Assembly: GCA_032115775.1 (NCBI GenBank)
Contig: JAUMBL010000029.1
Span: 1 to 64,000, forward strand
Length of the DNA stretch: 64,000 bases
Direction of reading: 5' to 3'
Origin: M3007 sp032115775
GTDB taxonomy: Bacteria; Bacteroidota; Bacteroidia; Chitinophagales; Saprospiraceae
The notes under the pieces were generated by a model. It saw only the letters and a list, made by a program, of their open reading frames with translations, made no database searches and had not been told where the DNA came from. Below are positions 1-9,120 of the stretch, one piece after another. Numbering within the stretch: position 1 is the first letter of the stretch; every line of letters starts with the position of its first letter. The position numbers and the translations under genes were made by a program.

Positions 1-480
1 GGTATCGCGCACGGTAATAATTTGCGTGGCCGCTGCCGAATTACCGCAGTTGTCCACGGCGCCCCAAGTGCGCGTCAGGATATAGCTATCCGGGCACTGG
101 CCGTTTTCGCGGGTTTCGCCGAGATAGTTTATCGTTGTTTGCTGGTCGCAGTTATCGGTCGCGGTGGGCGTGCCTGGCGCGGGGACGGCATTGCATTCGA
201 CCGTTACATTTTCCGGCACGTTTGCGAACACCGGCGCTTTGGTATCGCGCACGGTAATAATTTGCGTGGCCGCTGCCGAATTACCGCAGTTGTCCACGGC
301 ACCCCAGGTGCGCGTCAGGATATAGCTATCCGGGCACTGGCCGTTTTCGCGGGTTTCGCCGAGATAGTTTATCGTTGTTTGCTGGTCGCAGTTATCGGTC
401 GCGGTGGGCGTGCCTGGCGCGGGGACGGCGTTGCATTCGACCGTTACATTTTCCGGCACGTTTGCGAACACCGGCGCTTT
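1..480 (-). repeat. Two nearly identical 240-bp tandem HYR-type repeats
   Basis: Bases 1-240 and 241-480 differ at only three positions (61/301, 67/307, 190/430). All three are synonymous, so the two 80-residue units are identical in protein. Each carries the VECN, DNCD and DNCGN cysteine motifs and ends in ITVRDT. The units at 481-720 and 721-960 keep the 240-bp period and the cysteines but are clearly diverged. The array continues past the left edge. Confidence 0.95.
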
Positions 481-3400
481 GGTATCGCGCACGGTAATAA
501 TTTGCGTGGCGACAGCGGTATTACCGCAGTTGTCCAGCGCCGTCCAGGTGCGAAGAAGGATGAATTCATTTTCACAGGGGCTGTTCACGCGCGTTTCACC
601 GTTGTAAAAGACTTCTGGCAGCGGGTCGCAAAGATCCGTTGCCGACGGCATTCCCGGCGACGGGATCTCGCTGCATTCCACCGTCAGATTAATGGGCATA
701 TTCGTGAGTAACGGCGCTTTCGTATCGCGTACCACAATTGTTTGAGATACAGAGGCGGAGTTGCCGCAAGCATCGGTAGCAGTCCAAGATCGTGTGAGAA
801 GATACTGATCCGCACAATTTCCATTGATCCGGGACTCTCCGTTATAGGATACAACCGGCTGTTCGTCACAGTTATCGGTTGCTATTGGTACGGCAGGTTC
901 TGGGATTTCGCCGCAGTCAACCGTCACATCTGCAGGTTTGCTGGGGAAGATTGGCGATTTGATATCCCGTATGGTAATAACTTGCACGGCGGATGCCAGG
1001 TTATTACAGCCATCTTCGACCAGCCAGGTACGAAGCAGCGTTCCGGTTCCACTGCAACCATTTAGCGCGGCGGCATTATCAAAGAACTGGATCGAGGCTA
1101 TCCCGCTGCAATTATCGAATGCCTGGGCGACATTTCCGGTCAGTTGCAGGTTATTCGGGTCTTGCTCGCAACTGATGGTCAGATTGGCCGGCGGCGCAAA
1201 AATAGGCGCAGTATCATCCAGGATATGATAGACGTATTCGAACGGTTGGGGTTGTGCGTTTCCGCAGGCATCGCGAATTTTGAATTGCACCCGGATCGTG
1301 CGCTGACAGGGCAGCAGTGTATTGTCCACCAGGATAGAAAGCACTTCAATTTCAAGCGATTGCTCCCCGGAGCAATTATCCGTCAGACAGCCTGCCAATC
1401 CGGTTACGGAAAATCCGGCTATTGTCCAGCCGTTGTTTACCGTGAGCAAATCGCCGACTTTCAGGCTGATCCCAGCGTCGGCTGGACAATCGTAGCCGTC
1501 GCTGGTCAGAATATTCAGCGGCTGGATGTGGCAAGTCGGGTCGTAAACCGGTGGTGTAGTATCTATAAGTGTGATAATTTGAGTAGATGATACGACATTT
1601 TGGCAGATATCAGCGGTAGTCCAGGTGCGAATGATCGTTCCTGTACCGTTGCAGCCAGTTAATCCGGTGCGATCATCGGTGTATTGTACATTTGGATTGC
1701 CGCAATGGTCGGTAGCGACCGCCTCGCCGAGGAGGGTCAGATCGGCGAGGTCTGTTTCGCAGCTTACGGTGACGTCGGCGGGTTTGAGGAGTGCCGGCGG
1801 CGTCAAATCATTTACAAGAATTTGCTGCACGCAACTCGCGGAATTGCCTGCTTGGTCGAACACGGTGAAAGTTCTGGAGATGGTCGTCGGACAGGCGCCG
1901 GTTGCGGCATCCTGATAGGTCATAACCGGTGCGAGGGCGCAATTGTCGCCGCCGCTGCCGTCCAGATGCTCGAAATCAACAAAATTAATCTGCGCCGGGC
2001 CGGCGCTGTATTGCAGGCCGGGGGCGTCACTTGGGCCGCAGCCCTCAACGGATACGGCCTGCGGGCAAGTGATTGTCGGGGGAACTGCATCAGTAAGCGA
2101 CAGAACGATGGTCACAAAGAAGGTTGTTCCGGGGCAGTTGCCACCGTCTGGCGTCACCGCGTAGGTGACTGTCTGGGGGGCGGGTCCGGTGAGCGTTAGG
2201 ATATCCGTGATAAAATCACCGGCCTGGGGGGTGAGTGATTCTCCGAATACATTCGGATTGTCTGCGACTGCCACCCAGGTGAAATCGGCATTCACGCCGT
2301 TTCCGAGCGTATTCAGATTATTTTGCAAATCGTAGTTTATTGGAAGGCCGCTGCAGTCGGCGGATTGATCATTTCCGCCTATGGGGCCGTTCTCGACCCG
2401 TACGGTAGCCTTAACAGGATCGCCGGTACAGCCTGCGCCGCTGACAGGGGTCACGGTAAAGACCGTAGCTTCCGGGAGGCCGGTGGTACTGACCGGATTT
2501 CCCGTAATTGGCGCGGTAGCGCCGGCATTGGGCAATCCGGTGACCAGCAGGGTATTGCTTCGAGACCAGTTGAAAGTGGCGCCGGATACACTATTCAGGT
2601 AGCCGATTGTGATCGGTGTAATCGACGCGCCGGAACAGACCGTCTGGCTAGTGGGTGAAGCAAACACGACGGGTTCCGGGCGTACCGTGATCGTGATCGT
2701 GAATGGGTCGCCGAGGCAGCCGTTCCCGCCCGTCGGGATGATGTTGAGTGTGGTCGTCCGGGTCTGGTTGGTCAAATTTTCAGGCGTTCCGGTAATTGGA
2801 TCGCCCGATCCGCCGGCCGGCAAACCGGTAATATTGGTCAGGTTATTTCGCGTCCAGGAATACGTTGTTCCCGGGATGCCATTTCCAGCCACCAGTTGGA
2901 TCGGGGTGATGGGCGTGCCGGAGCACAGGGTTTGAGTAGTCGGAGAGGCCTTGCCCTCCGGTTCCCGTTTTACCAGCACTTTCACCGTAAAGGCTGTGCC
3001 GATACAACCGTTCGGGCCGGTGGGCATTACGGTATAGAAGACCGAGGTATCGAGCACCCAGGTATTAGTCAGGATATCATTAATGATCGTTCCCGATTTA
3101 GGACTGAGCGACTCGCCGGTGATACGCGGGTTGTCTGCTGCTACCCAGCTGAAGGAGACACCCGTTGCGCCGTTGACGATCATTGTAGCGAGATCAATGT
3201 TGAGCGGCACATCGGAGCAGGTCATTAGGTTGGGCGTGCCGAGGCCGATGGGCAGGGGTTGCACGTTCACGGTAAAGGGTCCGCTGATATTCAAGCAATT
3301 GGGGCCGTTGTTGAAGGTATTCGAACCGATGGCATAGTATTCGGAGGTCGTTACCCCATTGCTATTTCCGGGGGGTGTTACCTGGAGCGACTGGCCGGGA

Positions 3401-6400
3401 TCCGGAGTGCCGTTCGTTGCCGTTACGCTGCCCAGGAATACGCCGTTATTGAGGGGCGAGCCAAGATAAAAATCATATCTTTTTGCGGCGTTGGCCTGAT
3501 CGTCCACATAATCCGCAAGGTCTATGGATTGTCCGTTGCAGATACCAATACTTGTTGGAACAAAGCGCGGGCGCGGTGTCCGCCGAACCCGAACCTCAAA
3601 GCTGCACGCACCAACGTTCCCGCAGGCATCGGTAGCTAGGTACGTCACCACACTCAGACCCGGGTTAAAAGTCTGGCCGCTCGCATCGTCATTTCCGCCG
3701 CCGGAAGTATTCCCGGTAATGGTATAGGTTACAGAAAAGGCACAATTATCGCTGGAGGACAGGGGGGCGATATCTTCCAGTACCGCTTTGTTGTTATCCG
3801 GATCGGTGCAAATTAATTGTGCAGTCGGGCACTGGATGGAGGGGATGGTCACATCATCTACCGTCAGTGTTTGCACGCATGCAGTTGAATTTGCCGCAGC
3901 ATCCGTCACGACGAATGTACGGGTTATTACGGCCGGGCAGGCGCCGTTCAGCACATCCGAGTAGGCGAGTGCCGTTATCTGCGTGCAATTATCGCCGGCT
4001 TGCCCTCCCTCGGCTGCAAAGGCAGAAATCGGAATGGTTGTCGGCGTGGCGCTGAATGCCAGGGCGCTTATTTGCGGCAGGGCGCTCAGATCGCAGGCGT
4101 CAATAAAGGCGTTTTGCGGACAAGCGATCGTTGGCCGCTCCCTGTCTTCGACCGTGATGGTGAAGGCGCAGACCGCCGTGTTCCCGGAGGTGTCCACTGC
4201 CGTCCATACAACCTGGCTGGCGCCGAGCGCAAAAGCAGATCCGGAGGCCGGCCCGATTGTTTGGGTAGTTTTTACACTGCAGTTATCGGTGGCGGCAACG
4301 AAATAATTAAAGTTGGCAGCGCAGCTGCCGAGGTCGGTCATAAGCGTCGTATTCGATGGGCAGGCAGTAAATACCGGCGGCGTGATATCTCTTACCGTCA
4401 CGGTAAAGGAACAGGTTTTGGTATTTCCTGCTGCATCGGTGATTTGGTACGTATTCACGGTTGCGCCCAGCGACCAGGTATCGCCGCTGGCCAGTCCTTG
4501 CGTCTGCCCGGCACTGATGCCCGGACAATTATCGTTGCCCGAAATACCTGCATAAGATACCACCGCCGTACAGAGTCCCGGATCCGTACTGACCGAAAAG
4601 TCGGCAGGACAGTTGATCGTTGGCGCTTGGGTGTCATTTACGCGCACGGTGAAAGAACAGGATGCGGTGTTGTTTGCAGCGTCTTTTGCCACAAATGTAT
4701 TCACCGTAGCGCCCACAGGGAAGCTGGCGCCGGATGGCAGCCCGGATGTTTGAGTGAATGTGGCGCCACAATTATCGGAGACGGATATCGTGTACGTTGC
4801 CACGCCGGCACATAAGTCAGCCGTATTGGATACGGTGATCGTACTGGGGCAAGTGATGGAAGGCGGTTCCGTATCCATTACCTGTACGCTGAAGGTGCAG
4901 ACAGACGTCAAGCCGGCTGCATCCGTGGCCCTGTAGGTGACGGCTGTTGAGCCGACCGAGAAGACGCCGCCTGAATTCGGGCCCTGAATTTTGAGAATGG
5001 ATTCGCCCGGACAGTTATCGTCAAACTGCACGCTGTAGCTAAAAATTGTGGAGCACTGCCCCGGCGTGTTGTTGATCGTGGTATCCGGCGGACACTGAAG
5101 GGTGGGGGGCTGCGCGTCCTTTACGGTAACCGTGAAGGAACAGGTGGAATGCAAACCTGCAAGATCGGACGCGGTATATACAATCTGGCTGTCGCCGATC
5201 GGGAAGGAGGCTCCGCTTGCCAGTCCGGACGTTTTTACAAGCGTATAACCGCAATTGTCGGAGGCCGTCACGGTGTAGGTAACTACGGCCGCGCAGGTAT
5301 TCGGATCTGTGTTTGCCTGGATTCCAGAAGGACAAAAAATCGCGGGCGCTTCCTGATCCGTCACGGTTACGCTAAAGGAGCAGGTGCTGGTATTCGTACC
5401 GAACAAGTCGGTAGACGTATAAGTAACCAGCGTCAGTCCGACGGCGAAAGTTTCCGAGGCGGCAGCGCCGGAAGCAAATACCCCGCCGACTGGCAGACTG
5501 ACCGGCACTGGCGTACCCGCGCTGTACGCGACGGCCGCCAGGATACAGTTCGTGCTGGTATTGTGAGTCGGATGCGTCCAAGAATAGGATGCCGTACAAT
5601 TACCGTTGTCGGTGGGCAGTTGGACGGATTGCAGTCCGGCGCAATTGAGTACCGGAACAGGTTCCACGGTGACCAGTATGGTGTCGGAAAGCGGCAGCGA
5701 AACCGGCGGCGTAGCGGGGAAACTGATCCCGGTTATTGCATAGCGGCTTGTGGTTGTCAGGATTCCCGTATTCAAGGAAGCCTGGCCATTGCCGTCCAGC
5801 AGGATCGTTTGGGGGGCGCCGCCGTTTATGGTGTAGCCGACTGTTGCGTTGGGTGTACCGCTGAATGTGAGGAGCGTGCTTTGCCCCGAACAGAGGGTGT
5901 CTTCTCCGGAGATTTTGGTTTTTACCCCGAACAAAATATTGAAGTCCTCGCAGTCGCTTACATCCGGACATCCAGGCGTGCTTACCAGCAGGCTGGCCGC
6001 GTTGGCGCTCGGATGCGTCCATTGGCGCGACGGGTTCGCGCTGCTGGAATCGGGTAGGAAACCGCTTGCAGTGCAACTGTTACAAACGGCATTGGGGCAG
6101 GCCTTCCAAAGATAGGTATAGGCGCCGTTGGCCGGGACGGACGGAGAAACAGACGCCCCGTGCTGGAGCGTGACACCCAGTTGGTATTCTCCGAGAGCAT
6201 CAATGGAAACGGTGGGCGTTTCATTAACCTGCACCGTCACGCTGCTTAGATTCGGGCTGCCCTGCGTAATACATCCGTTTACATCCGACACGCTGGTCAG
6301 GTTGTAGGTGGTATTCGCGTTGGCAGTCAGGGTGATGGTTCCGCCATCCGTCAAATTGTTATAGGTGTCCCCGTTAATTACCAGGGAAAAAGGCGGATTA

Positions 6401-7920
6401 CCGGCAGTGGCGTGAAAAGTGAGGGTTACGTTATCCGTTCCTTTACACACCAGCGGGGCATTCGCCGTTATGCTGCCGCCCGGTTCTGAAAGCGCCACGG
6501 TCACCGGCGGCATCGTTTTGATCAGGAGCATGTGAAAGTGCTCTTGCAAGGCTTCCAAATCGCCCGGCATGTAATTTACCAGTTCAATATTTCCGGTACC
6601 ATCCTCCGAGATTGCTTTTAGTTTGAATATTAACAGCGTATCAAACGCGGAAACGTCGTAAGAAACGTCGTTTGAACTCCAGGAATACTGTAGGTAACCC
6701 GACGCAGAATTATTGATAAACGCGCCTGGCAGGACTTTACCCACCGCGGAACCGGGCACATAATCATACGATATCGCGTCCCATGCCACGGAAAATTGCA
6801 TCCCGATGAGCGCCGGTCCCGCGCAGGGCGCCGTCACCACGACTGTAATCTCCTCTCCGCAAACGGCGGCAGCCGGCGAAGCGGCGGCCTGCAGCGTGAA
6901 ATCCGGCGTAACCGTCGCCACGCCGTTCATCGTGGCGCTGCATCCGTTCACCTCCCGGGGCGCTACAACTTGATAGTTGCCGCCCAATTTCAGGCCGGAG
7001 AAGGTCAAGGGGCCGCCTGTACCGACCTGGGTGATTCCGGAAGGGGAAAAACCGGCAAATTGATTTGATTCGATGTACAACTCGTAGTTTTCTCCTAATT
7101 TCGAGTTATTCATCGTAATGGACGGCCTCGTACCGGAGCAGTAGTTCCCGCCGCCCGAAATGTCGTAGATAGCCGAAGGGCCGTTGACTATTACTGTCAG
7201 GACATTCGAAAGTATGTTATCGAGGCAGCCTCTGCCGGTATCATCCAGTTTTTGGCGAAAATAGTACGTTCCGGGTATATCGGCAGCTACATTATAGCTT
7301 GCTTCATTCTGAATACCGGGGGCGTTTGTCCAGTTATTATTCCCGTTCGGAGAGATCTCCCAGTCGTATGTAAAATTGCCCGAACCGCCGGACACACTGA
7401 CGGTATCCAGTAAAATCGGCTCTCCGATGCAAACCGTCGAAGTCGGCACGGCTGCGATGGAGACAGCGGAGGGATCGGCCACGACCGTGATGGTCACGGT
7501 CGCACTGGTGTCCGAACAGGCATTCAGAATAGGTCTGGACACCACCCGGCGGAAGGCGTAAACGCCTGCAACATCCGCATATACGCTTGGAATATTGTAA
7601 TCAGCAGTGGAATTTACCCCGGCAGCGGCGCTCCAAGAGCCGTTATTGACCGAAACCTGCCACAGGAAGTTCGGGACGTTATTTAAGTTGGAGGCGTTAA
7701 TCGTCAGGTTGGCGCCAACGCACACCTTAACGCTTGCAGTAACAATATTATTCGGTGTGCACTGCGAAAAAATCGGTTCGCAATCCGTCCCTGCGGCAAA
7801 TAAACCAAACAAAAAAACACGCTTAACCCAGGAAAACTCGTAGCCTTGAACAAGCGTACTGCGAGCGGAAACGAAAATTTGGTCGAAACGCAAAAGCGCG
7901 TCAAGTACATTTTTCAACAT
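1..7920 (-). CDS. Giant secreted HYR/PKD/cohesin-like repeat protein (3' end beyond window)
   Basis: One reading frame stays open on the minus strand from an ATG at 7920 to the left edge: 2,640 residues with no stop. The N-terminus has a long basic/polar stretch and then a short hydrophobic run (WVKRVFLFGLFAAG, about residues 36-49), a possible atypical signal sequence. In order follow Ig/PKD-like modules (about 55-345), a cohesin-like module (about 345-465, VCGEEITVVV to the FKLKAISEDGTG region), further PKD-like modules, about eight HYR modules (about 745-1440, each with a CP..., DNC and a TATD/TDAAGN-type motif), PKD-like modules with TVCSG motifs (about 1440-1940), then Cys-rich HYR-like 80-residue units to the edge. 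Such proteins are surface adhesins or gliding/T9SS cargo in Bacteroidota; the C-terminal sorting domain would lie outside the window. Exact function unknown. A TATCTTTT element at 7967-7974 is a possible promoter. Confidence 0.9.
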   Translation of the reverse strand, partial: MLKNVLDALLRFDQIFVSARSTLVQGYEFSWVKRVFLFGLFAAGTDCEPIFSQCTPNNIVTASVKVCVGANLTINASNLNNVPNFLWQVSVNNGSWSAAAGVNSTADYNIPSVYADVAGVYAFRRVVSRPILNACSDTSATVTITVVADPSAVSIAAVPTSTVCIGEPILLDTVSVSGGSGNFTYDWEISPNGNNNWTNAPGIQNEASYNVAADIPGTYYFRQKLDDTGRGCLDNILSNVLTVIVNGPSAIYDISGGGNYCSGTRPSITMNNSKLGENYELYIESNQFAGFSPSGITQVGTGGPLTFSGLKLGGNYQVVAPREVNGCSATMNGVATVTPDFTLQAAASPAAAVCGEEITVVVTAPCAGPALIGMQFSVAWDAISYDYVPGSAVGKVLPGAFINNSASGYLQYSWSSNDVSYDVSAFDTLLIFKLKAISEDGTGNIELVNYMPGDLEALQEHFHMLLIKTMPPVTVALSEPGGSITANAPLVCKGTDNVTLTFHATAGNPPFSLVINGDTYNNLTDGGTITLTANANTTYNLTSVSDVNGCITQGSPNLSSVTVQVNETPTVSIDALGEYQLGVTLQHGASVSPSVPANGAYTYLWKACPNAVCNSCTASGFLPDSSSANPSRQWTHPSANAASLLVSTPGCPDVSDCEDFNILFGVKTKISGEDTLCSGQSTLLTFSGTPNATVGYTINGGAPQTILLDGNGQASLNTGILTTTSRYAITGISFPATPPVSLPLSDTILVTVEPVPVLNCAGLQSVQLPTDNGNCTASYSWTHPTHNTSTNCILAAVAYSAGTPVPVSLPVGGVFASGAAASETFAVGLTLVTYTSTDLFGTNTSTCSFSVTVTDQEAPAIFCPSGIQANTDPNTCAAVVTYTVTASDNCGYTLVKTSGLASGASFPIGDSQIVYTASDLAGLHSTCSFTVTVKDAQPPTLQCPPDTTINNTPGQCSTIFSYSVQFDDNCPGESILKIQGPNSGGVFSVGSTAVTYRATDAAGLTSVCTFSVQVMDTEPPSITCPSTITVSNTADLCAGVATYTISVSDNCGATFTQTSGLPSGASFPVGATVNTFVAKDAANNTASCSFTVRVNDTQAPTINCPADFSVSTDPGLCTAVVSYAGISGNDNCPGISAGQTQGLASGDTWSLGATVNTYQITDAAGNTKTCSFTVTVRDITPPVFTACPSNTTLMTDLGSCAANFNYFVAATDNCSVKTTQTIGPASGSAFALGASQVVWTAVDTSGNTAVCAFTITVEDRERPTIACPQNAFIDACDLSALPQISALAFSATPTTIPISAFAAEGGQAGDNCTQITALAYSDVLNGACPAVITRTFVVTDAAANSTACVQTLTVDDVTIPSIQCPTAQLICTDPDNNKAVLEDIAPLSSSDNCAFSVTYTITGNTSGGGNDDASGQTFNPGLSVVTYLATDACGNVGACSFEVRVRRTPRPRFVPTSIGICNGQSIDLADYVDDQANAAKRYDFYLGSPLNNGVFLGSVTATNGTPDPGQSLQVTPPGNSNGVTTSEYYAIGSNTFNNGPNCLNISGPFTVNVQPLPIGLGTPNLMTCSDVPLNIDLATMIVNGATGVSFSWVAADNPRITGESLSPKSGTIINDILTNTWVLDTSVFYTVMPTGPNGCIGTAFTVKVLVKREPEGKASPTTQTLCSGTPITPIQLVAGNGIPGTTYSWTRNNLTNITGLPAGGSGDPITGTPENLTNQTRTTTLNIIPTGGNGCLGDPFTITITVRPEPVVFASPTSQTVCSGASITPITIGYLNSVSGATFNWSRSNTLLVTGLPNAGATAPITGNPVSTTGLPEATVFTVTPVSGAGCTGDPVKATVRVENGPIGGNDQSADCSGLPINYDLQNNLNTLGNGVNADFTWVAVADNPNVFGESLTPQAGDFITDILTLTGPAPQTVTYAVTPDGGNCPGTTFFVTIVLSLTDAVPPTITCPQAVSVEGCGPSDAPGLQYSAGPAQINFVDFEHLDGSGGDNCALAPVMTYQDAATGACPTTISRTFTVFDQAGNSASCVQQILVNDLTPPALLKPADVTVSCETDLADLTLLGEAVATDHCGNPNVQYTDDRTGLTGCNGTGTIIRTWTTADICQNVVSSTQIITLIDTTPPVYDPTCHIQPLNILTSDGYDCPADAGISLKVGDLLTVNNGWTIAGFSVTGLAGCLTDNCSGEQSLEIEVLSILVDNTLLPCQRTIRVQFKIRDACGNAQPQPFEYVYHILDDTAPIFAPPANLTISCEQDPNNLQLTGNVAQAFDNCSGIASIQFFDNAAALNGCSGTGTLLRTWLVEDGCNNLASAVQVITIRDIKSPIFPSKPADVTVDCGEIPEPAVPIATDNCDEQPVVSYNGESRINGNCADQYLLTRSWTATDACGNSASVSQTIVVRDTKAPLLTNMPINLTVECSEIPSPGMPSATDLCDPLPEVFYNGETRVNSPCENEFILLRTWTALDNCGNTAVATQIITVRDTKAPVFANVPENVTVECNAVPAPGTPTATDNCDQQTTINYLGETRENGQCPDSYILTRTWGAVDNCGNSAAATQIITVRDTKAPVFANVPENVTVECNAVPAPGTPTATDNCDQQTTINYLGETRENGQCPDSYILTRTWGAVDNCGNSAAATQIITVRDT

Positions 7921-8334
7921 AGGATAATGATGTGCGGGATGAATAAAAATCGGTTTGTATATTATAAAAAGATATAACAGGCTGAATCGAAAAGATCTCC
8001 CCTGTGCACAGCCCCAAGGTCGGCTGTATCACAGGCGCTCCGAAAAAAATTACTATGTCGCAACGCGTGCGAAAATCACGAAAGCAAACTGTACAGGGAG
8101 TGTGTCGGGATGTGCAAACCTGGCTTTAGCCCGGCCGTTCAGTAGGTAATCGGTCATGATCGGTATGTGATTAAAGAAAAAATACCCTGCAAAAGGTATG
8201 CCTAAATTAATATTTGTCCGATTTTTTAACAAAATAAGCAAAATATTTTTCTCAACCGGTAGGCGTGTATCACAAGGTACGCTTTTTCCCGCGCCCCCGC
8301 TGAATTCAATTTTTTATAAAAAAAAACGCGCGAA

Positions 8335-8366
8335 TTGGATTGTTCCCGTTAAAATATATACCTTTG
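8335..8366 (+). promoter_or_regulatory. Bacteroidota-type promoter of rimP-nusA
   Basis: A perfect -7 element TACCTTTG lies at 8359-8366. A TTG at 8335-8337 sits 21 bp upstream, and another TTG at 8340-8342 sits 16 bp upstream. Both fit the Bacteroidota primary sigma consensus TTTG-N19-21-TAnnTTTG. Transcription would start near 8371 and include the leader hairpin. Confidence 0.75.
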
Positions 8367-8385
8367 CAATGTTTTCCACGGTAGG

Positions 8386-8423
8386 GAAGAAAAGAGGGAG
8401 CCAAGCGGTTCCCTCTTTTCTTT
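8386..8423 (+). promoter_or_regulatory. Strong leader hairpin before rimP
   Basis: Arms 8389-8402 and 8407-8420 pair over 14 bp with a single G-U and a 4-base loop (AAGC); flanking A-T and G-U pairs extend it to about 17 bp. It lies between the promoter and the rimP ATG, about 34 nt before the start codon. It is followed by TTTATCC rather than a long U-run, so it looks more like a stability, attenuation or autoregulatory element than a full terminator. Confidence 0.7.
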
Positions 8424-8456
8424 ATCCGACCGCCGAAACAAGCCGTCTGCCGTTAC

Positions 8457-8936
8457 ATGGAACTTACAGAACATATCGCCCGCCTGCTGGAAGAAAAATA
8501 CGCTTCGGATGAAGCCTTCCAAGATTGCTATACGGTTGAAATCGAAATGAAACCCGGCAATAAACTAAACGTTTTTATAGATGCAGACTCCGGCATCGAT
8601 TTCGAAAAATGCCGGCTCCTCAGCCGCTATCTCGAAAGTTTTATAGACGCCAACAGCTGGCTCGGCGAAAAATATACGCTCGAAGTGAGCAGCCCGGGTC
8701 TGAACCGCCCGCTGAAATTCCTGCGCCAATACCAAAAAAACATCGGCCGAACCCTCGCCGTCACTCTGCACGATAAAACCCAACACGCCGGCATCCTGCA
8801 ATCAGTAACAGAAGATAGCGTCACAATCACCCATACCGCCATCGAACGGGAAGGAAAAAAGAAAAAAGAAGTGACGGTGGAAACCGCCATTAAATTGGAA
8901 AATATCGAAAAAGCGCTCGTAAAACCAGCGTTCTGA
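8457..8936 (+). CDS. rimP: Ribosome maturation factor RimP
   Basis: The 159-residue protein has the RimP fold order: an N-terminal alpha/beta domain ending in the family signature YTLEVSSPGLNRPLK (about residues 68-82), then an SH3-like C-terminal domain (about 90-155). RimP acts in 30S subunit maturation in the cytoplasm. Length is usual for the family. It is followed 184 bp later by nusA and then infB, the conserved rimP-nusA-infB order. The ATG is 34 nt after the leader hairpin. Confidence 0.97.
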   Translation: MELTEHIARLLEEKYASDEAFQDCYTVEIEMKPGNKLNVFIDADSGIDFEKCRLLSRYLESFIDANSWLGEKYTLEVSSPGLNRPLKFLRQYQKNIGRTLAVTLHDKTQHAGILQSVTEDSVTITHTAIEREGKKKKEVTVETAIKLENIEKALVKPAF

Positions 8937-9120
8937 TCCGCAAACGCAGACAAACGCCAGGGCATGTTCGGATGTTGGTTTTGAGGCGAACGCAAAAAAA
9001 GATTCTTCCAGAAAAATAAAATTTGCAACCGTATCCGGGCAAAATTTTTAAAAAAACTCGACCCGCAGCGCTTAAAATCTACAGCCGCGCTGAACCCTCC
9101 GAACATAATAACTTGATAAT

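Larger units (their letters stand above)
7921..8456. other. Divergent intergenic region between the giant protein gene and rimP
   Basis: This 536-bp stretch holds no convincing gene. The left part, read on the minus strand, has a weak -7-like TATCTTTT at 7967-7974. The middle is A+T-rich and contains TGTATCACAAG at 8266-8276, which resembles an arm of the inverted repeat at 32162-32321. The right part holds the rimP promoter and leader hairpin, listed separately. Small open frames here have no recognisable protein features. Confidence 0.6.

Noticed and set aside
22..1590. Plus-strand repeated frames in the left part
   Set aside because: They mirror the tandem repeats of the giant minus-strand gene, whose frame is uninterrupted and has HYR motifs.
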